Source: Candidatus Bathyarchaeum sp. (GTDB taxonomy: Archaea > Thermoproteota > Bathyarchaeia > Bathyarchaeales > Bathyarchaeaceae). From it: DNA of 51,835 nt. Made by a program: the position numbers and the translations under genes. Within the stretch, counting starts at the first letter, position 1, and every line of letters starts with the position of its first letter. The DNA lies in contig PIXT01000062.1 in the NCBI GenBank assembly GCA_003096235.1, positions 1 through 51,835 on the forward strand. The letters are read 5' to 3'. Below are positions 1 to 8,259 of this stretch, piece after piece. Below the pieces are notes generated by a model. That model made no database searches. It saw only the letters and a list, made by a program, of their open reading frames with translations, and was not told where the DNA came from.

Positions 1-144
1 ATACGTTGCCAAGGAGGCCTTTATATTAAAGAGTTGGTAAGCGGCGATCAAGGGCGAACCATCCCTAGCATAGCCTCTATTATCAACGCTGAAGCAAAGC
101 CTCTTGAGTTAGACGTTTTAAAGATCATCATGGAGGAATCTTAG
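1..144 (+). CDS. pus10: tRNA pseudouridine synthase Pus10, C-terminal end (partial)
   Basis: The window opens inside this gene, and only the last 47 codons are present before a TAG stop. The visible end reads RCQGGLYIKELVSGDQGRT followed by a short tail ending LDVLKIIMEES. This matches the C-terminal catalytic region of archaeal Pus10, which makes pseudouridine 54/55 in the T-loop of tRNA. The stop codon directly abuts the TTG start of the L21e gene, so the two are probably translated from one mRNA. In many archaea pus10 sits just before rpl21e, which supports the call. The N-terminal THUMP part lies outside the window. Confidence 0.8.
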   Translation: MRCQGGLYIKELVSGDQGRTIPSIASIINAEAKPLELDVLKIIMEES

Positions 145-444
145 TTGGGAAGAAAAGCGAAAGGTTACCGTAGAAAGACCCGTTACCTCCTAAAGAGGAA
201 GCCTAGAGAACGGGGAAAAACAGGACTCAGCAAGTTGCTATATAACTATGAAATTGCTGAAAAAGTTGTGATTAAACTAGACCCTAGTGTTCATAAGGGT
301 ATGCCTCATAGACGATTTCATGGAAGAATCGGCGTTATTGCTAACAAGAGAGGAAAAAGTTACGTTGTTAACGTGTCCCAAGGAAAAGCCATAAAGGAAA
401 TTATTGTTCGCCCTGAACACATTACGCCTCATAAGGGGGCATAG
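145..444 (+). CDS. rpl21e: 50S ribosomal protein L21e
   Basis: This 99-residue basic protein belongs to the large ribosomal subunit. The N-terminus GRKAKGYRRKTRYLL and the middle HKGMPHRRFHGRIGVI are characteristic of eL21, and the KOW-like beta-barrel segment continues through RGKSYVVNV. The start is TTG at 145, immediately after the Pus10 stop; no ATG is available nearby, and the family N-terminus aligns with this codon. The length is normal for the family. rpoF begins four bases after its stop, so the genes form one operon. Confidence 0.95.
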   Translation: MGRKAKGYRRKTRYLLKRKPRERGKTGLSKLLYNYEIAEKVVIKLDPSVHKGMPHRRFHGRIGVIANKRGKSYVVNVSQGKAIKEIIVRPEHITPHKGA

Positions 445-447
445 AAC

Positions 448-786
448 ATGGCACGAAAGGCTCTGAAGGAACGTACAATTACTGTTCCGCAAGTAAAAGA
501 AGCCTTGGACTCTATTGGTGAGGAACGACTGGACCAGTTCCAGAGACGATCTCTTGATTACGCGACAAAATTCACAAAAGTTGATCCTGATAACGTGGAT
601 GCTCTTTTGAACAAGCTTGTTGAAGAATTTGAAGTGGATAAAGGAGAGGCTGTACAAATAATAAATGCTATGCCTCAAAGCATTCAAGAGATTAGAGTGT
701 TTTTGGCTGGTGGTCGTAAGATAATTGAAACCTCTAAACTAGAAAAAATACTGGTTTTTTTGAACAAGTATAGAAAAAAGGAATAA
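448..786 (+). CDS. rpoF: RNA polymerase subunit Rpo4 (RpoF)
   Basis: This 112-residue protein is the archaeal counterpart of eukaryotic Rpb4. It pairs with Rpo7 to form the stalk of RNA polymerase, which helps open promoters and bind emerging RNA. The sequence shows the expected helical HRDC-like region, with YATKFTKVDPDNVDALLNKL followed by the MPQSIQEIRVFLAGGRK segment typical of the family. It starts at ATG 448, three bases after the L21e stop. The order L21e-rpoF-DUF655-ksgA is conserved in many archaea. The C-terminal tail is lysine-rich, as is usual. Confidence 0.95.
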   Translation: MARKALKERTITVPQVKEALDSIGEERLDQFQRRSLDYATKFTKVDPDNVDALLNKLVEEFEVDKGEAVQIINAMPQSIQEIRVFLAGGRKIIETSKLEKILVFLNKYRKKE

Positions 787-847
787 AGGACTTTTTCTAA
801 TTATATACTACCTAAACTAATTGTAACCATTTCGGGGCGGGGAAAGA

Positions 848-1411
848 GTGGAAAGGAGCGAGAAGAGATACGAAGAATACGCTTATGTTTTGGACTATCT
901 TCCTCACGGAAGGCCAGGCACTCGACCAGGGTACCGAGCGGGGGCACTGATTCAAGTTGTGGGTGAAGAATATTTCACCTTCCTTGAAGCTATCGCTAGA
1001 GAAGGTATTGCTCTCAAAACCTCTGACCGAGTCTACGTTGGAAAAGATTCTCGTAGAAAAATAACCTACATCATTGGACGAATAAACTATGACGATTTAA
1101 CATCCAACGCTAAAATGGAACTTTCTGGAACTGTAGAGAAAATAGTGATTAATCGAGAAAAGTGGTTCATTCACTTCTTTAATACCTCCCAAGCCATAAC
1201 TCCTAGAATGCACGCCCTAGAACTGATTCCAGGTATTGGAAAGAAATACATGTGGCAGATTATTGATGAACGAGAAAGGAAGCCTTTCCAGAACTTGGAG
1301 GATTTACAGAATCGCGCTAACATGCCTACGCCCTCAAAGCTCATTACACGGAGAATTTTGGAGGAGCTGGCTGGCGAGAGTAAATATAGATTGTTTACGA
1401 GAGCGCCCTAG
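848..1411 (+). CDS. DUF655 family protein with helix-hairpin-helix
   Basis: A 187-residue protein of the conserved archaeal DUF655 family, whose exact role is not known. The N-terminal half (YVLDYLPHGRPGTRPGYR) is the family signature and resembles an OB-like barrel. Around residues 125-165 there is a helix-hairpin-helix region (LELIPGIGKKYMWQIIDER, then SKLITRRILEEL), which suggests nucleic-acid binding. It starts at GTG 848 behind a G-rich leader (GGGGCGGGGAAAGA). Its TAG stop overlaps the ksgA GTG start by one base. Constant linkage to rpoF, L21e and ksgA suggests a role in rRNA or tRNA metabolism; that is inference. Confidence 0.88.
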   Translation: MERSEKRYEEYAYVLDYLPHGRPGTRPGYRAGALIQVVGEEYFTFLEAIAREGIALKTSDRVYVGKDSRRKITYIIGRINYDDLTSNAKMELSGTVEKIVINREKWFIHFFNTSQAITPRMHALELIPGIGKKYMWQIIDERERKPFQNLEDLQNRANMPTPSKLITRRILEELAGESKYRLFTRAP

Positions 1412-2241
1412 TGGAAAATACTGATCTTCTTCAAAGGGCGAAGCATCTTCTTCGCCTTTACGGCTTTTTCCCAAAAAAACGTTTGGGACAAAACTTTACC
1501 GTGAACTATGAAATCTTACAACGTTTAGTGTCGTATGCTTCTTTGACTAAGGATGATGTTGTCTTAGAAGTTGGAGCGGGATTCGGCTTTTTGACACAAC
1601 TCCTTTCTAGAAACTGTAAAAAAGTCATTACAGTTGAAGTTGACCCCACACTTGTAGTTTTTTTGAGGAAACAGCTTCAAAGCCTACAGAATGTGGACTT
1701 GATCGAAGGCGACATCCTTTCAGTCTCTCTTCCCCCGTTCAACAAGGTTGTTGCTGCCCCTCCATACTCGATTTCATCACCTCTTTTATTCAGTCTTCTA
1801 GAAAGAAATTTTGACTCTGCCTTTCTGATTTTCCAGAAAGAATTTGCAGAGCGCTTAGCGGCTTTGGTGGGAACAAAAGATTATGGACGACTAACTGTTA
1901 ATATCTATTACAGGGCTGATGTTGAGCTTCTGGATGTTGTGCCAAGAACGATGTTTTATCCACCGCCAGATGTGGACTCTATGATGGTGTGCTTGAAGCC
2001 TAGGGATCTTCCTTTTCAAGTGGATAATGAAGAGATGTTCTTTGAGCTTGTTCGAACACTCTTTACTCAGCGAAACAAGAAGGTAAGAAATGCGCTGATT
2101 CCCTTCTTGCGCAAACGTGAAATGGTCAGAAAAGAAGCGGTGGGCTTGGCTGATTCTATCGTTTATAGCACGAAGAGGGTGCGGGAATTAGCGCCAGAGG
2201 ACTTTGGGATTTTAACTAATGAACTTCTTAGAAAGCTTTAG
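1411..2241 (+). CDS. ksgA: 16S rRNA dimethyladenosine transferase KsgA/Dim1
   Basis: This 276-residue SAM-dependent enzyme dimethylates the two adjacent adenosines near the 3' end of 16S rRNA during small-subunit assembly. It has the family N-terminus KKRLGQNFTVNYEIL, SAM-binding motif I VLEVGAGFGFLTQLL, and acidic motif II VEVD. Motif IV appears as APPYSISSPLLF where bacterial enzymes have NLPY; this variant is usual in archaea. The C-terminal segment FTQRNKKVRNAL is also typical. It starts at GTG 1411, overlapping the DUF655 stop by one base, so translation is probably coupled. The length is normal. Confidence 0.95.
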   Translation: MENTDLLQRAKHLLRLYGFFPKKRLGQNFTVNYEILQRLVSYASLTKDDVVLEVGAGFGFLTQLLSRNCKKVITVEVDPTLVVFLRKQLQSLQNVDLIEGDILSVSLPPFNKVVAAPPYSISSPLLFSLLERNFDSAFLIFQKEFAERLAALVGTKDYGRLTVNIYYRADVELLDVVPRTMFYPPPDVDSMMVCLKPRDLPFQVDNEEMFFELVRTLFTQRNKKVRNALIPFLRKREMVRKEAVGLADSIVYSTKRVRELAPEDFGILTNELLRKL

Positions 2242-2383
2242 ACTCTGCATCTAAACCCTGTGCCAGATTTTTGCAGTAATAGAGCTTCTCCTTTGTGCTG
2301 TTCGTTGCTGACAACAATTAACTGCCTTTGAAATTGGAGTTTTTTCTAATTCTTTGTAAATTAATATTTCCTGTATAGAATAG

Positions 2384-2394
2384 TTTTTATAATA
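2384..2394 (+). promoter_or_regulatory. TATA box for rpl10e
   Basis: An AT-rich TTTTTATAATA element lies about 45 bases before the L10e start in a 194-base gap after ksgA. Transcription would begin near 2415, leaving a short leader that contains GATGAGG as a possible ribosome binding site. I see nothing else clear in the gap. Confidence 0.5.
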
Positions 2395-2435
2395 TCTGTT
2401 TAACTATGATGAACAGAACAGATGAGGAATAGACA

Positions 2436-2933
2436 ATGAAGGCTCGTAACTATCGGGAGGTAAAGGGCCAAGCCTATACGCGGAAAAAGTATATCCGTGG
2501 ATCTCCAGCGTCAAAAATAGTGAAATTTACTATGGGCAACCCATCAGGCAGCTACAAGTATCAAGCCCGCTTGATTGCTGAGAAATCAGTTCAGATTAGA
2601 CACAACGCTCTGGAAGCTGCACGTATAGCATCTAACAGGGTTCTCTCAGAAAAACTGGGAAACAGTTACCATTTAAAGATTTTACCCTTTCCACATGTTG
2701 TACTCCGAGAAAACAAAATGATTTTTGGGGCCCACGCGGATCGACTTCAAGACGGAATGAGAAATGCTTTTGGAAAAGCCATAGGGCTTGCAGCTCGAGT
2801 TAAACCTGGACAATCACTTATCTTGGCTAATGTAAACAAAGATGGTCTTGAAGCGGCGACTACGGCGCTAAAACGTGGAGGCGCCAAATTACCCACACCC
2901 TGTCGTGTAGTAATCGAGAAACTTGGAGATTAA
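2436..2933 (+). CDS. rpl10e: 50S ribosomal protein L10e (uL16)
   Basis: This 165-residue large-subunit protein binds near the peptidyl transferase centre and the GTPase-associated region. The N-terminus KARNYREVKGQAYTRKKYI, the segment QIRHNALEAARIASNR, and the loop FPHVVLRENKM..GAHADRLQDGMRNAFGK identify it clearly. The length equals the family norm. It has its own promoter, and the gene appears monocistronic: the next gene, ppsA, follows a 105-base gap holding two hairpins. Confidence 0.96.
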   Translation: MKARNYREVKGQAYTRKKYIRGSPASKIVKFTMGNPSGSYKYQARLIAEKSVQIRHNALEAARIASNRVLSEKLGNSYHLKILPFPHVVLRENKMIFGAHADRLQDGMRNAFGKAIGLAARVKPGQSLILANVNKDGLEAATTALKRGGAKLPTPCRVVIEKLGD

Positions 2934-2952
2934 CTGAGGGAGTAACTTTGCA

Positions 2953-3000
2953 GTGGTCTAGCCACAAGGGCGGGACTTGCAAGAACCAGAGGCTCCTTGC
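2953..3000 (+). other. Two tandem hairpins between rpl10e and ppsA
   Basis: The gap contains GTGG-TCTAG-CCAC (2953-2965) followed by GCAAG..CTTGC (2979-3000, 12-base loop), joined by a G-rich linker. This is the only GC-rich stretch between two AT-rich neighbours. It could be a termination structure for rpl10e, a leader element of ppsA, or a small RNA. It superficially resembles a tRNA 5' half, but no matching 3' acceptor strand follows. Confidence 0.35.
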
Positions 3001-3038
3001 TTTGTTTGACATTCATAAATCAATAAACAGTATGGGGT

Positions 3039-5651
3039 ATGAATTTGGTTTCTGAACATTTGATCGTTAATATCGAAGAGGAAATTGCTGCTGATGGACG
3101 ATTTACCGGTGGAAAAGGCGCTAACTTAGCTAAATTGTTCCATATTCTAGGAAAGGATAACGTTCCTTATGCGGTAATGGTTACCACAGAATTCGCTAAG
3201 ATGTTACTCCACGATCAGACGATTGTAGATTTAGTAACAGATTTGGATTCTGCGTTGGCTAAAGACGATGAGGGCGAATCTAAAAGGATTGCTAAAAAAA
3301 TAGTAAAAGTCATCGAAAACATAAAGACGCAACCTGAACTCATTGCATTGTTAGAGAAAAAAATTGAAACACTGAAAATGCGGGTTGGACGGAACAGGGT
3401 TGCTGTTAGAAGTTCTGGAATTACCGAGGATATGGCTACCGCGGCTTTTGCTGGGCAATTTGAAACTTATCTTAATGTTCCCTTGGATTCTTCTAATGTT
3501 ATTAAATACGTTTTGAAGTGTATTGCTTCTGCTTTCGGCTGGAGAGTTATAGATTATCGACAAGATTTGCGCAAGAAAAAAATTCTTGACCTCTCAGAGG
3601 CTGATTTGCTTGATCAGGGTTTAATTTCTGTTGTAATCCAGACCATGATTGATTCAGAAAAATCTGGAGTAGCTTTCTCTATAGACCCTAATACTGGTAA
3701 CCGTAATGTGGGCGTTATTCAGGCCGTTTATGGCTTGGGGGAAATGATAGTACAAGGAAAAGAAAGCGCTTCTTGGACTGGTTTTGTTAAAGAACCCGAA
3801 GTAAAAGTTCTTGGAACTATCCCGACTAAAGACCCTCAGAAAGAAATGATGATTTATGATCATACAACCAATTCGAACCGTGATGTTCCCGTTGGTGAAC
3901 GTGATCCTCGGGTAATCACTGCAGATGAGGCAAATCAAGTTGCTAATCATGTTACAACTATTGAAAAAAGTTACAAAAAACCAATGGATGTAGAGTATGC
4001 CGTCGAAAACGGCAAAGTTTTCATAACTCAGGCGCGACCCGAAACTGTTCACGCCACCCGAACATTATTGACTTTATTTAAGCTTAAAGAGACTCCAAAA
4101 GAGGCTCCACTTTTTGTTGGTATACCTGTTGGAACAAAGATTTCTTCAGGGTTTGTTGCTAAAGCAAAGAATCCTGAGGAAGCTGTGGAAGAAATTGTAG
4201 AGTTCAACAAGAAAGGCATAAAGCCGATGCTTGTAACTTCAATGACGACCCCAGACTGGGAAGTTGTTATGAGCCTCGAAAAAGTTTCTGCACTAATCTG
4301 TGAACGCGGTAACCGAACATCTCATGCTGCCATAGTTTCTAGAGAACGTGGAATTCCATGTGCTGTTGGCGTTGTTGGCGCCCTTGGCCTAGACGATGGA
4401 GACAAAATCACTCTCGACTGTTCATCTGGTGTAGCAAACATCTTCAGAGGTGAGATACCCTTTGAGGTGCAAGAATTCGAGTTAAAGAAAATTCCAGAAA
4501 CAATCACAAAAGTTATGGTAAACATTGGTAGTCCTGATGAAGCTTTGCACATCAGTCAACTTCCATCTCAGGGAAGTTCTCTTGTTCGAATCGAATTCGT
4601 GGTATCCAACACAGAATTACATCCTGTATTCGCTTTAAGAGCTGATCAGCTAGGTCCTGAAAGATGGGCTAGTGATGTCAAGAAAAAGTATCCATTCATT
4701 ACGTCTTTGACTGATGAATATATCAAGAGGCTAAAAACTGGTATATCAATAATCGCTGGTGCATTCAAACCCCGTAAAATAATTGTAAGATTCTCTGATT
4801 TTAAAACAAATGAATACGCTTCTCTTCCTGGGGCAGTGTACTATGACATAAGCTGCAAGTGTGGCAAAAGTGTATCTCTAACTCCCCAAAAGAAATGTCC
4901 TATTTGTGATTCAACAGCAATCGAAGTTAACAAGATCGAACTCGAGTTCAAAGAAAATAATCCTATGATCGGATTCAGAGGCGCCTCAAGATACATTGAC
5001 GAGTTCTTCTGCGAGGCATATGCTCTGGAACTTGAAGCCTTTACAGAAGTACACAAACTAGGATTGACAAATGCGGTTCCAATGATTCCCTTCATCCGTA
5101 CAACTATTGAAGCAGAAAAAGTAACCGAACTAGTCAAGAATGCTTTCCAGAAAAAGGGACTAAAGCTACCCGACATCATCTTTATGGCTGAAGTTCCAAG
5201 CATTTGTATCATCCCAAAAACATTTTCTGAATACTGCAACGGTTTCAGCATAGGAAGTAACGATCTCACTCAGCTAACGCTTGGAATAGACCGTGACAGC
5301 GAAAAAATTGCTTGGGAATTCGATGAATCAAACCCCGCCGTGACCAAAGCCATCGAAATGCTGTGCGAAGGAGCACACTCCATGACTCCAGCAAGAACTG
5401 TGGGAATCTGTGGTCAAGCACCAAGTGATCTGGGAAAAGAGTTCCTAAAGTTCTTAACAATGCATTTGGATTCAATTGGCGTTAACCCAGACAAAGTTGT
5501 TGAAACTTTGCTTTCGGTAAAAGAGATAGAAACTGAGTTAATAGCCATTATCAAGAAAAACAGCAAAGACTCCGCCAAGATAGCTAAAGAATTAGGAATA
5601 ACTGAAGGAAACTCAAAATATTTGATCAAAAAATTTGCATCTGAGCTTTAA
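3039..5651 (+). CDS. ppsA: Phosphoenolpyruvate synthase with inserted zinc ribbon
   Basis: This 870-residue enzyme converts pyruvate and ATP to PEP, AMP and phosphate for gluconeogenesis. The ATP-grasp N-terminal domain carries GGKGANLAKL and VAVRSSGITEDMATAAFAGQ. The phosphohistidine swivelling domain has RTSHAAIVSRERGIPCAVG. The PEP-binding barrel has NPMIGFRGASRY and SIGSNDLTQL, and GICGQAPSD near the end carries the catalytic cysteine. About residues 600-640 hold an extra four-cysteine knuckle (CKCG..CPIC) just before NPMIGFRG, which I do not recognise from usual archaeal PpsA. There is also a roughly 40-residue C-terminal extension (KDSAKIAKELGITEG) that looks helix-turn-helix-like. It starts at ATG 3039. 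Confidence 0.93.
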   Translation: MNLVSEHLIVNIEEEIAADGRFTGGKGANLAKLFHILGKDNVPYAVMVTTEFAKMLLHDQTIVDLVTDLDSALAKDDEGESKRIAKKIVKVIENIKTQPELIALLEKKIETLKMRVGRNRVAVRSSGITEDMATAAFAGQFETYLNVPLDSSNVIKYVLKCIASAFGWRVIDYRQDLRKKKILDLSEADLLDQGLISVVIQTMIDSEKSGVAFSIDPNTGNRNVGVIQAVYGLGEMIVQGKESASWTGFVKEPEVKVLGTIPTKDPQKEMMIYDHTTNSNRDVPVGERDPRVITADEANQVANHVTTIEKSYKKPMDVEYAVENGKVFITQARPETVHATRTLLTLFKLKETPKEAPLFVGIPVGTKISSGFVAKAKNPEEAVEEIVEFNKKGIKPMLVTSMTTPDWEVVMSLEKVSALICERGNRTSHAAIVSRERGIPCAVGVVGALGLDDGDKITLDCSSGVANIFRGEIPFEVQEFELKKIPETITKVMVNIGSPDEALHISQLPSQGSSLVRIEFVVSNTELHPVFALRADQLGPERWASDVKKKYPFITSLTDEYIKRLKTGISIIAGAFKPRKIIVRFSDFKTNEYASLPGAVYYDISCKCGKSVSLTPQKKCPICDSTAIEVNKIELEFKENNPMIGFRGASRYIDEFFCEAYALELEAFTEVHKLGLTNAVPMIPFIRTTIEAEKVTELVKNAFQKKGLKLPDIIFMAEVPSICIIPKTFSEYCNGFSIGSNDLTQLTLGIDRDSEKIAWEFDESNPAVTKAIEMLCEGAHSMTPARTVGICGQAPSDLGKEFLKFLTMHLDSIGVNPDKVVETLLSVKEIETELIAIIKKNSKDSAKIAKELGITEGNSKYLIKKFASEL

Positions 5652-5748
5652 TGATAAAACATTATGTTTGATTATTTTCGATGCTGACTCATGAATCTGA
5701 AGGTTTGCTTTGATGAAAGCAATCTTCATGTTCACCTGTAAACTGTAG

Positions 5749-6762
5749 ATGAAAACAATGTCCTTTGATCTTGAAGAGAAAAGACTAAAAGAAGAGATAA
5801 TTCGACGAAAGCCTAAAATCGTATTTTTGCAGCTTCCAGAAGGACTAAAACCTGAAGCCATTCGTTTAGCTGAAATTGTTGAAGAAGCAGGGGCTCTACC
5901 CGTTGTCTCTTCTGATCCATGTTATGGTGCCTGCGATCTGGCTGTTTCTGGAGCTAAAATTTTGGGAGCAGACTTAATTGTTCATTATGGTCACACACCA
6001 ATGATCTTGAATGCTGATGTGCCAACCGTTTATGTTGAGGTAAGAGCAAAAGTTAGCATCAAAGAAGCCATAACAAAAGCTTTGCCTTATCTTAAATCTT
6101 GGAGCAATATTGGTTTGGTCACAACAGTTCAGCATGTCCATCAACTAGATGAAGCAAAAAAAATGCTTCAAGATGCTGGAAAAACTGTTTTTGTGGGGGA
6201 TGCTGGGCGTCTTAAGTATGCTGGGCAGGTGCTGGGCTGCGATTTTAGTAATGCTAAATCTGTTTCGGGGAATGTTGAGGCTTACCTTTTTGTTGGCGGT
6301 GGCAGATTTCACGCTATAGGTGTAACTTTAGCTACAGAAAAGCCCACGATAATCGCTGACCCTTACGAACAAATAGCGTATCCTGTTCGAGATAGAGTTA
6401 GGCGGGTAATCATGCAGCGTTGGGGTAACATATCTGAAGCAAAAGAAGCAAAGAGTTTTGGCGTCTTGATAAGCTTGAAAAGTGGACAAATGAAACTAAA
6501 GGAAGCAATGAGCGTTAAAGATAAACTTGAAAAACATGGATTAGCCTCTACCTTGTTTGCCCTTACAGAGGTTACACCCAGTGCCCTTGTGCAGTTTCCG
6601 GGGATAGATGCGTTTGTGAATACTGCTTGCCCTCGCCTTTCTTTGGATGATGCACCAAATTTTGGTAAACCTGTTTTGTCTATTAATGAAACCCTTGTAT
6701 TGTTGGGTGAACTAAAATGGGAAGACCTGCTCAGAAACGGTTGGTTCGAAAACGCGAACTAG
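5749..6762 (+). CDS. dph2: Diphthamide biosynthesis enzyme Dph2
   Basis: A 337-residue radical SAM-like [4Fe-4S] enzyme that moves the 3-amino-3-carboxypropyl group of SAM to a histidine of elongation factor 2, the first step of diphthamide synthesis. The three cluster cysteines are in the expected places: Cys58 (SSDPCYGACD), Cys164 (VLGCDFSNA) and Cys294 (NTACPRLSLDD). The three repeated domains and the length fit the archaeal homodimeric enzyme. It starts at ATG 5749; a second ATG four codons later is also possible. Its 3' end overlaps the next gene by up to 46 bases, suggesting coupling. Confidence 0.93.
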   Translation: MKTMSFDLEEKRLKEEIIRRKPKIVFLQLPEGLKPEAIRLAEIVEEAGALPVVSSDPCYGACDLAVSGAKILGADLIVHYGHTPMILNADVPTVYVEVRAKVSIKEAITKALPYLKSWSNIGLVTTVQHVHQLDEAKKMLQDAGKTVFVGDAGRLKYAGQVLGCDFSNAKSVSGNVEAYLFVGGGRFHAIGVTLATEKPTIIADPYEQIAYPVRDRVRRVIMQRWGNISEAKEAKSFGVLISLKSGQMKLKEAMSVKDKLEKHGLASTLFALTEVTPSALVQFPGIDAFVNTACPRLSLDDAPNFGKPVLSINETLVLLGELKWEDLLRNGWFENAN

Positions 6763-7361
6763 AGATGGCGCTATCAGAGATTGAAGCCAATCCTTTGCCT
6801 AAAGCTCACCTTGAACAATATGCTACGCCATCAAATGTAGCGGCAGAAATGCTTCACTTAGCTGCATACGTCTACGATGATATTATCAATAAAACTGTGA
6901 TGGAGCTAGGTTGCGGAACGGCGAGACTCGCTATTGGTGCTGCTTTGTTAGGTGCAAAAGAAGTTTTCGGCGTGGATGTTGATCGGGTTGCAGTGAATGT
7001 GGCACAAAAAAATGCGGAACTAATGGGCGTTAAAGAAAAGGCTCATTGGCTTGTAGCTGACATCGATGTTGTTAAAGGCACTTTTGACACGATTTTGCAG
7101 AACCCGCCCTTTGGTGTTCAACGAAGAAGAGCAGATAGGCGATTCATAACCAAATCATTAGAGTTAAGTAGCACAATTTACTCGTTTCACAAAAGCGGAG
7201 ACAGCAACCGAGCATTTATCAAAAGGTTTATTGAGGAGCACGGAGGAAAAATAACTAACATATTTCCTGTAACAATGGAAATTCCGAGGATGTTTAAGTT
7301 TCACACAAAGAAAAAACAAACTATCCAAGTTGATTTGTATCGCATAGAAGGAAAAAGTTAA
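6717..7361 (+). CDS. METTL5-like N6-adenine RNA methyltransferase
   Basis: A SAM-dependent methyltransferase of 214 residues or fewer. Motif I is VMELGCGTARLAIGAALLG, followed by the acidic VFGVDVD and the catalytic NPPFGVQ, which marks adenine-N6 methylation. The layout matches archaeal homologues of human METTL5, which methylates 18S rRNA; the target here is inferred. The N-terminus RELEMALSEIEANPLPKAHLEQY is the family start, so translation may begin at TTG 6741 rather than ATG 6717. Either start overlaps dph2. Its stop overlaps the csl4 start as TAATG. Confidence 0.88.
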   Translation: MGRPAQKRLVRKRELEMALSEIEANPLPKAHLEQYATPSNVAAEMLHLAAYVYDDIINKTVMELGCGTARLAIGAALLGAKEVFGVDVDRVAVNVAQKNAELMGVKEKAHWLVADIDVVKGTFDTILQNPPFGVQRRRADRRFITKSLELSSTIYSFHKSGDSNRAFIKRFIEEHGGKITNIFPVTMEIPRMFKFHTKKKQTIQVDLYRIEGKS

Positions 7362-7960
7362 TGACAGAATCTGAAAGAAAAAGTGGGCTCTTCGTTGTTC
7401 CGGGAGATCGTTTAGGTGTCATAGAAGAGTTTACGTCTGGACCCGGAACATACATTGAAGGTGGAACTATCCACTCAAAAATAACTGGATGCACCTTACT
7501 TGACATGTTGAACAAAGAGGTTTCAGTGTATCCCCTTGTCAAAGCGGCAACCGTCCCGCAGGTTGGAAGCATAATCATCGGACTGGTTTCAGATGTGAAA
7601 AGCAAGAACGCTATTTTGACGATTTTTCAGGTTGGAGATAAAACTATTTCTGGCGTTTTCAAGGGCATGTTACACATCTCTGGTGTGAGTCACGGCTATG
7701 TAGACAACATGTTTAATGTCTGTAAAGCAGGTGACATAATGAGAGCAAAAGTAATTAGCACCAAAAACAGGTCCGTCTTTTTGTCAACCGCAGACAAAGA
7801 TTTGGGCGTAATATCTGCAATCTGTTCGCTGTGTGGGCATGCTTTGGACTCTGGGAATCGTGGACTAAGTTGCTCAAACTGCGGAAATGTTGAAAGAAGA
7901 AAAACACCACCTGATTATGGAAAAGATACAATTCATGAGGGTGAACAAGTTGAAAGTTAA
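7361..7960 (+). CDS. csl4: Exosome cap subunit Csl4
   Basis: This 199-residue RNA-binding cap protein belongs to the archaeal exosome, which degrades and tails RNA with Rrp41/Rrp42. It has the N-terminal barrel (VVPGDRLGVIEEFTSGPGTY), a central S1 domain (QVGSIIIGLVSDVKSKNAIL through GDIMRAKVIS), and a C-terminal zinc ribbon (CSLCGHAL..CSNCGNVE). It starts at ATG 7361, overlapping the upstream methyltransferase stop, and its end overlaps rpoL. The METTL5-like enzyme, Csl4 and Rpo11 are linked in this order in many archaea. Confidence 0.94.
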   Translation: MTESERKSGLFVVPGDRLGVIEEFTSGPGTYIEGGTIHSKITGCTLLDMLNKEVSVYPLVKAATVPQVGSIIIGLVSDVKSKNAILTIFQVGDKTISGVFKGMLHISGVSHGYVDNMFNVCKAGDIMRAKVISTKNRSVFLSTADKDLGVISAICSLCGHALDSGNRGLSCSNCGNVERRKTPPDYGKDTIHEGEQVES

Positions 7961-8243
7961 TGTTTTGAAAAGTTCCGAAAATGAAATGAAACTTGAAGTA
8001 GAAGGCGTTGGGCACTCTCTTTTGAATGTGCTACAAAAGACCCTTTTGGAAGATGACACCATAGAAGTTGCTGGGTATCACGTGCCCCACCCGCTTATTG
8101 ACAGCGGAATATTATATGTTCACACAAAAGAAAAACAAAAACCAGAAGCAGTTATTCTAAATGCTACCAAAAAAGTTCTTGACCTAAGCAAAGATTTCCA
8201 GAAAGCTCTCAAGAAGGCATCTAAATCTTATAAACCAAAATAA
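7935..8243 (+). CDS. rpoL: RNA polymerase subunit Rpo11 (RpoL)
   Basis: The small assembly subunit of RNA polymerase, counterpart of Rpb11 and of one bacterial alpha; it pairs with Rpo3 to nucleate the enzyme. The core LEVEGVGHSLLNVLQKTLLEDD..VAGYHVPHPL is diagnostic. The frame is open upstream into csl4, so the start must be chosen. ATG 7935 gives 102 residues. TTG 7950 gives 97 and has GAGGGTGA at the right distance, and the resulting KVNVLKSSENEM matches the family start best. The gene overlaps the last bases of csl4. Confidence 0.92.
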   Translation: MRVNKLKVNVLKSSENEMKLEVEGVGHSLLNVLQKTLLEDDTIEVAGYHVPHPLIDSGILYVHTKEKQKPEAVILNATKKVLDLSKDFQKALKKASKSYKPK

Positions 8244-8259
8244 GCACGCATCTTATTTT

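Noticed and set aside
2951..3000. A tRNA-like 5' half in the rpl10e-ppsA gap
   Set aside because: There is no 3' acceptor strand complementary to the putative 5' end and no T-arm, so it is not a tRNA gene; kept only as a hairpin pair.
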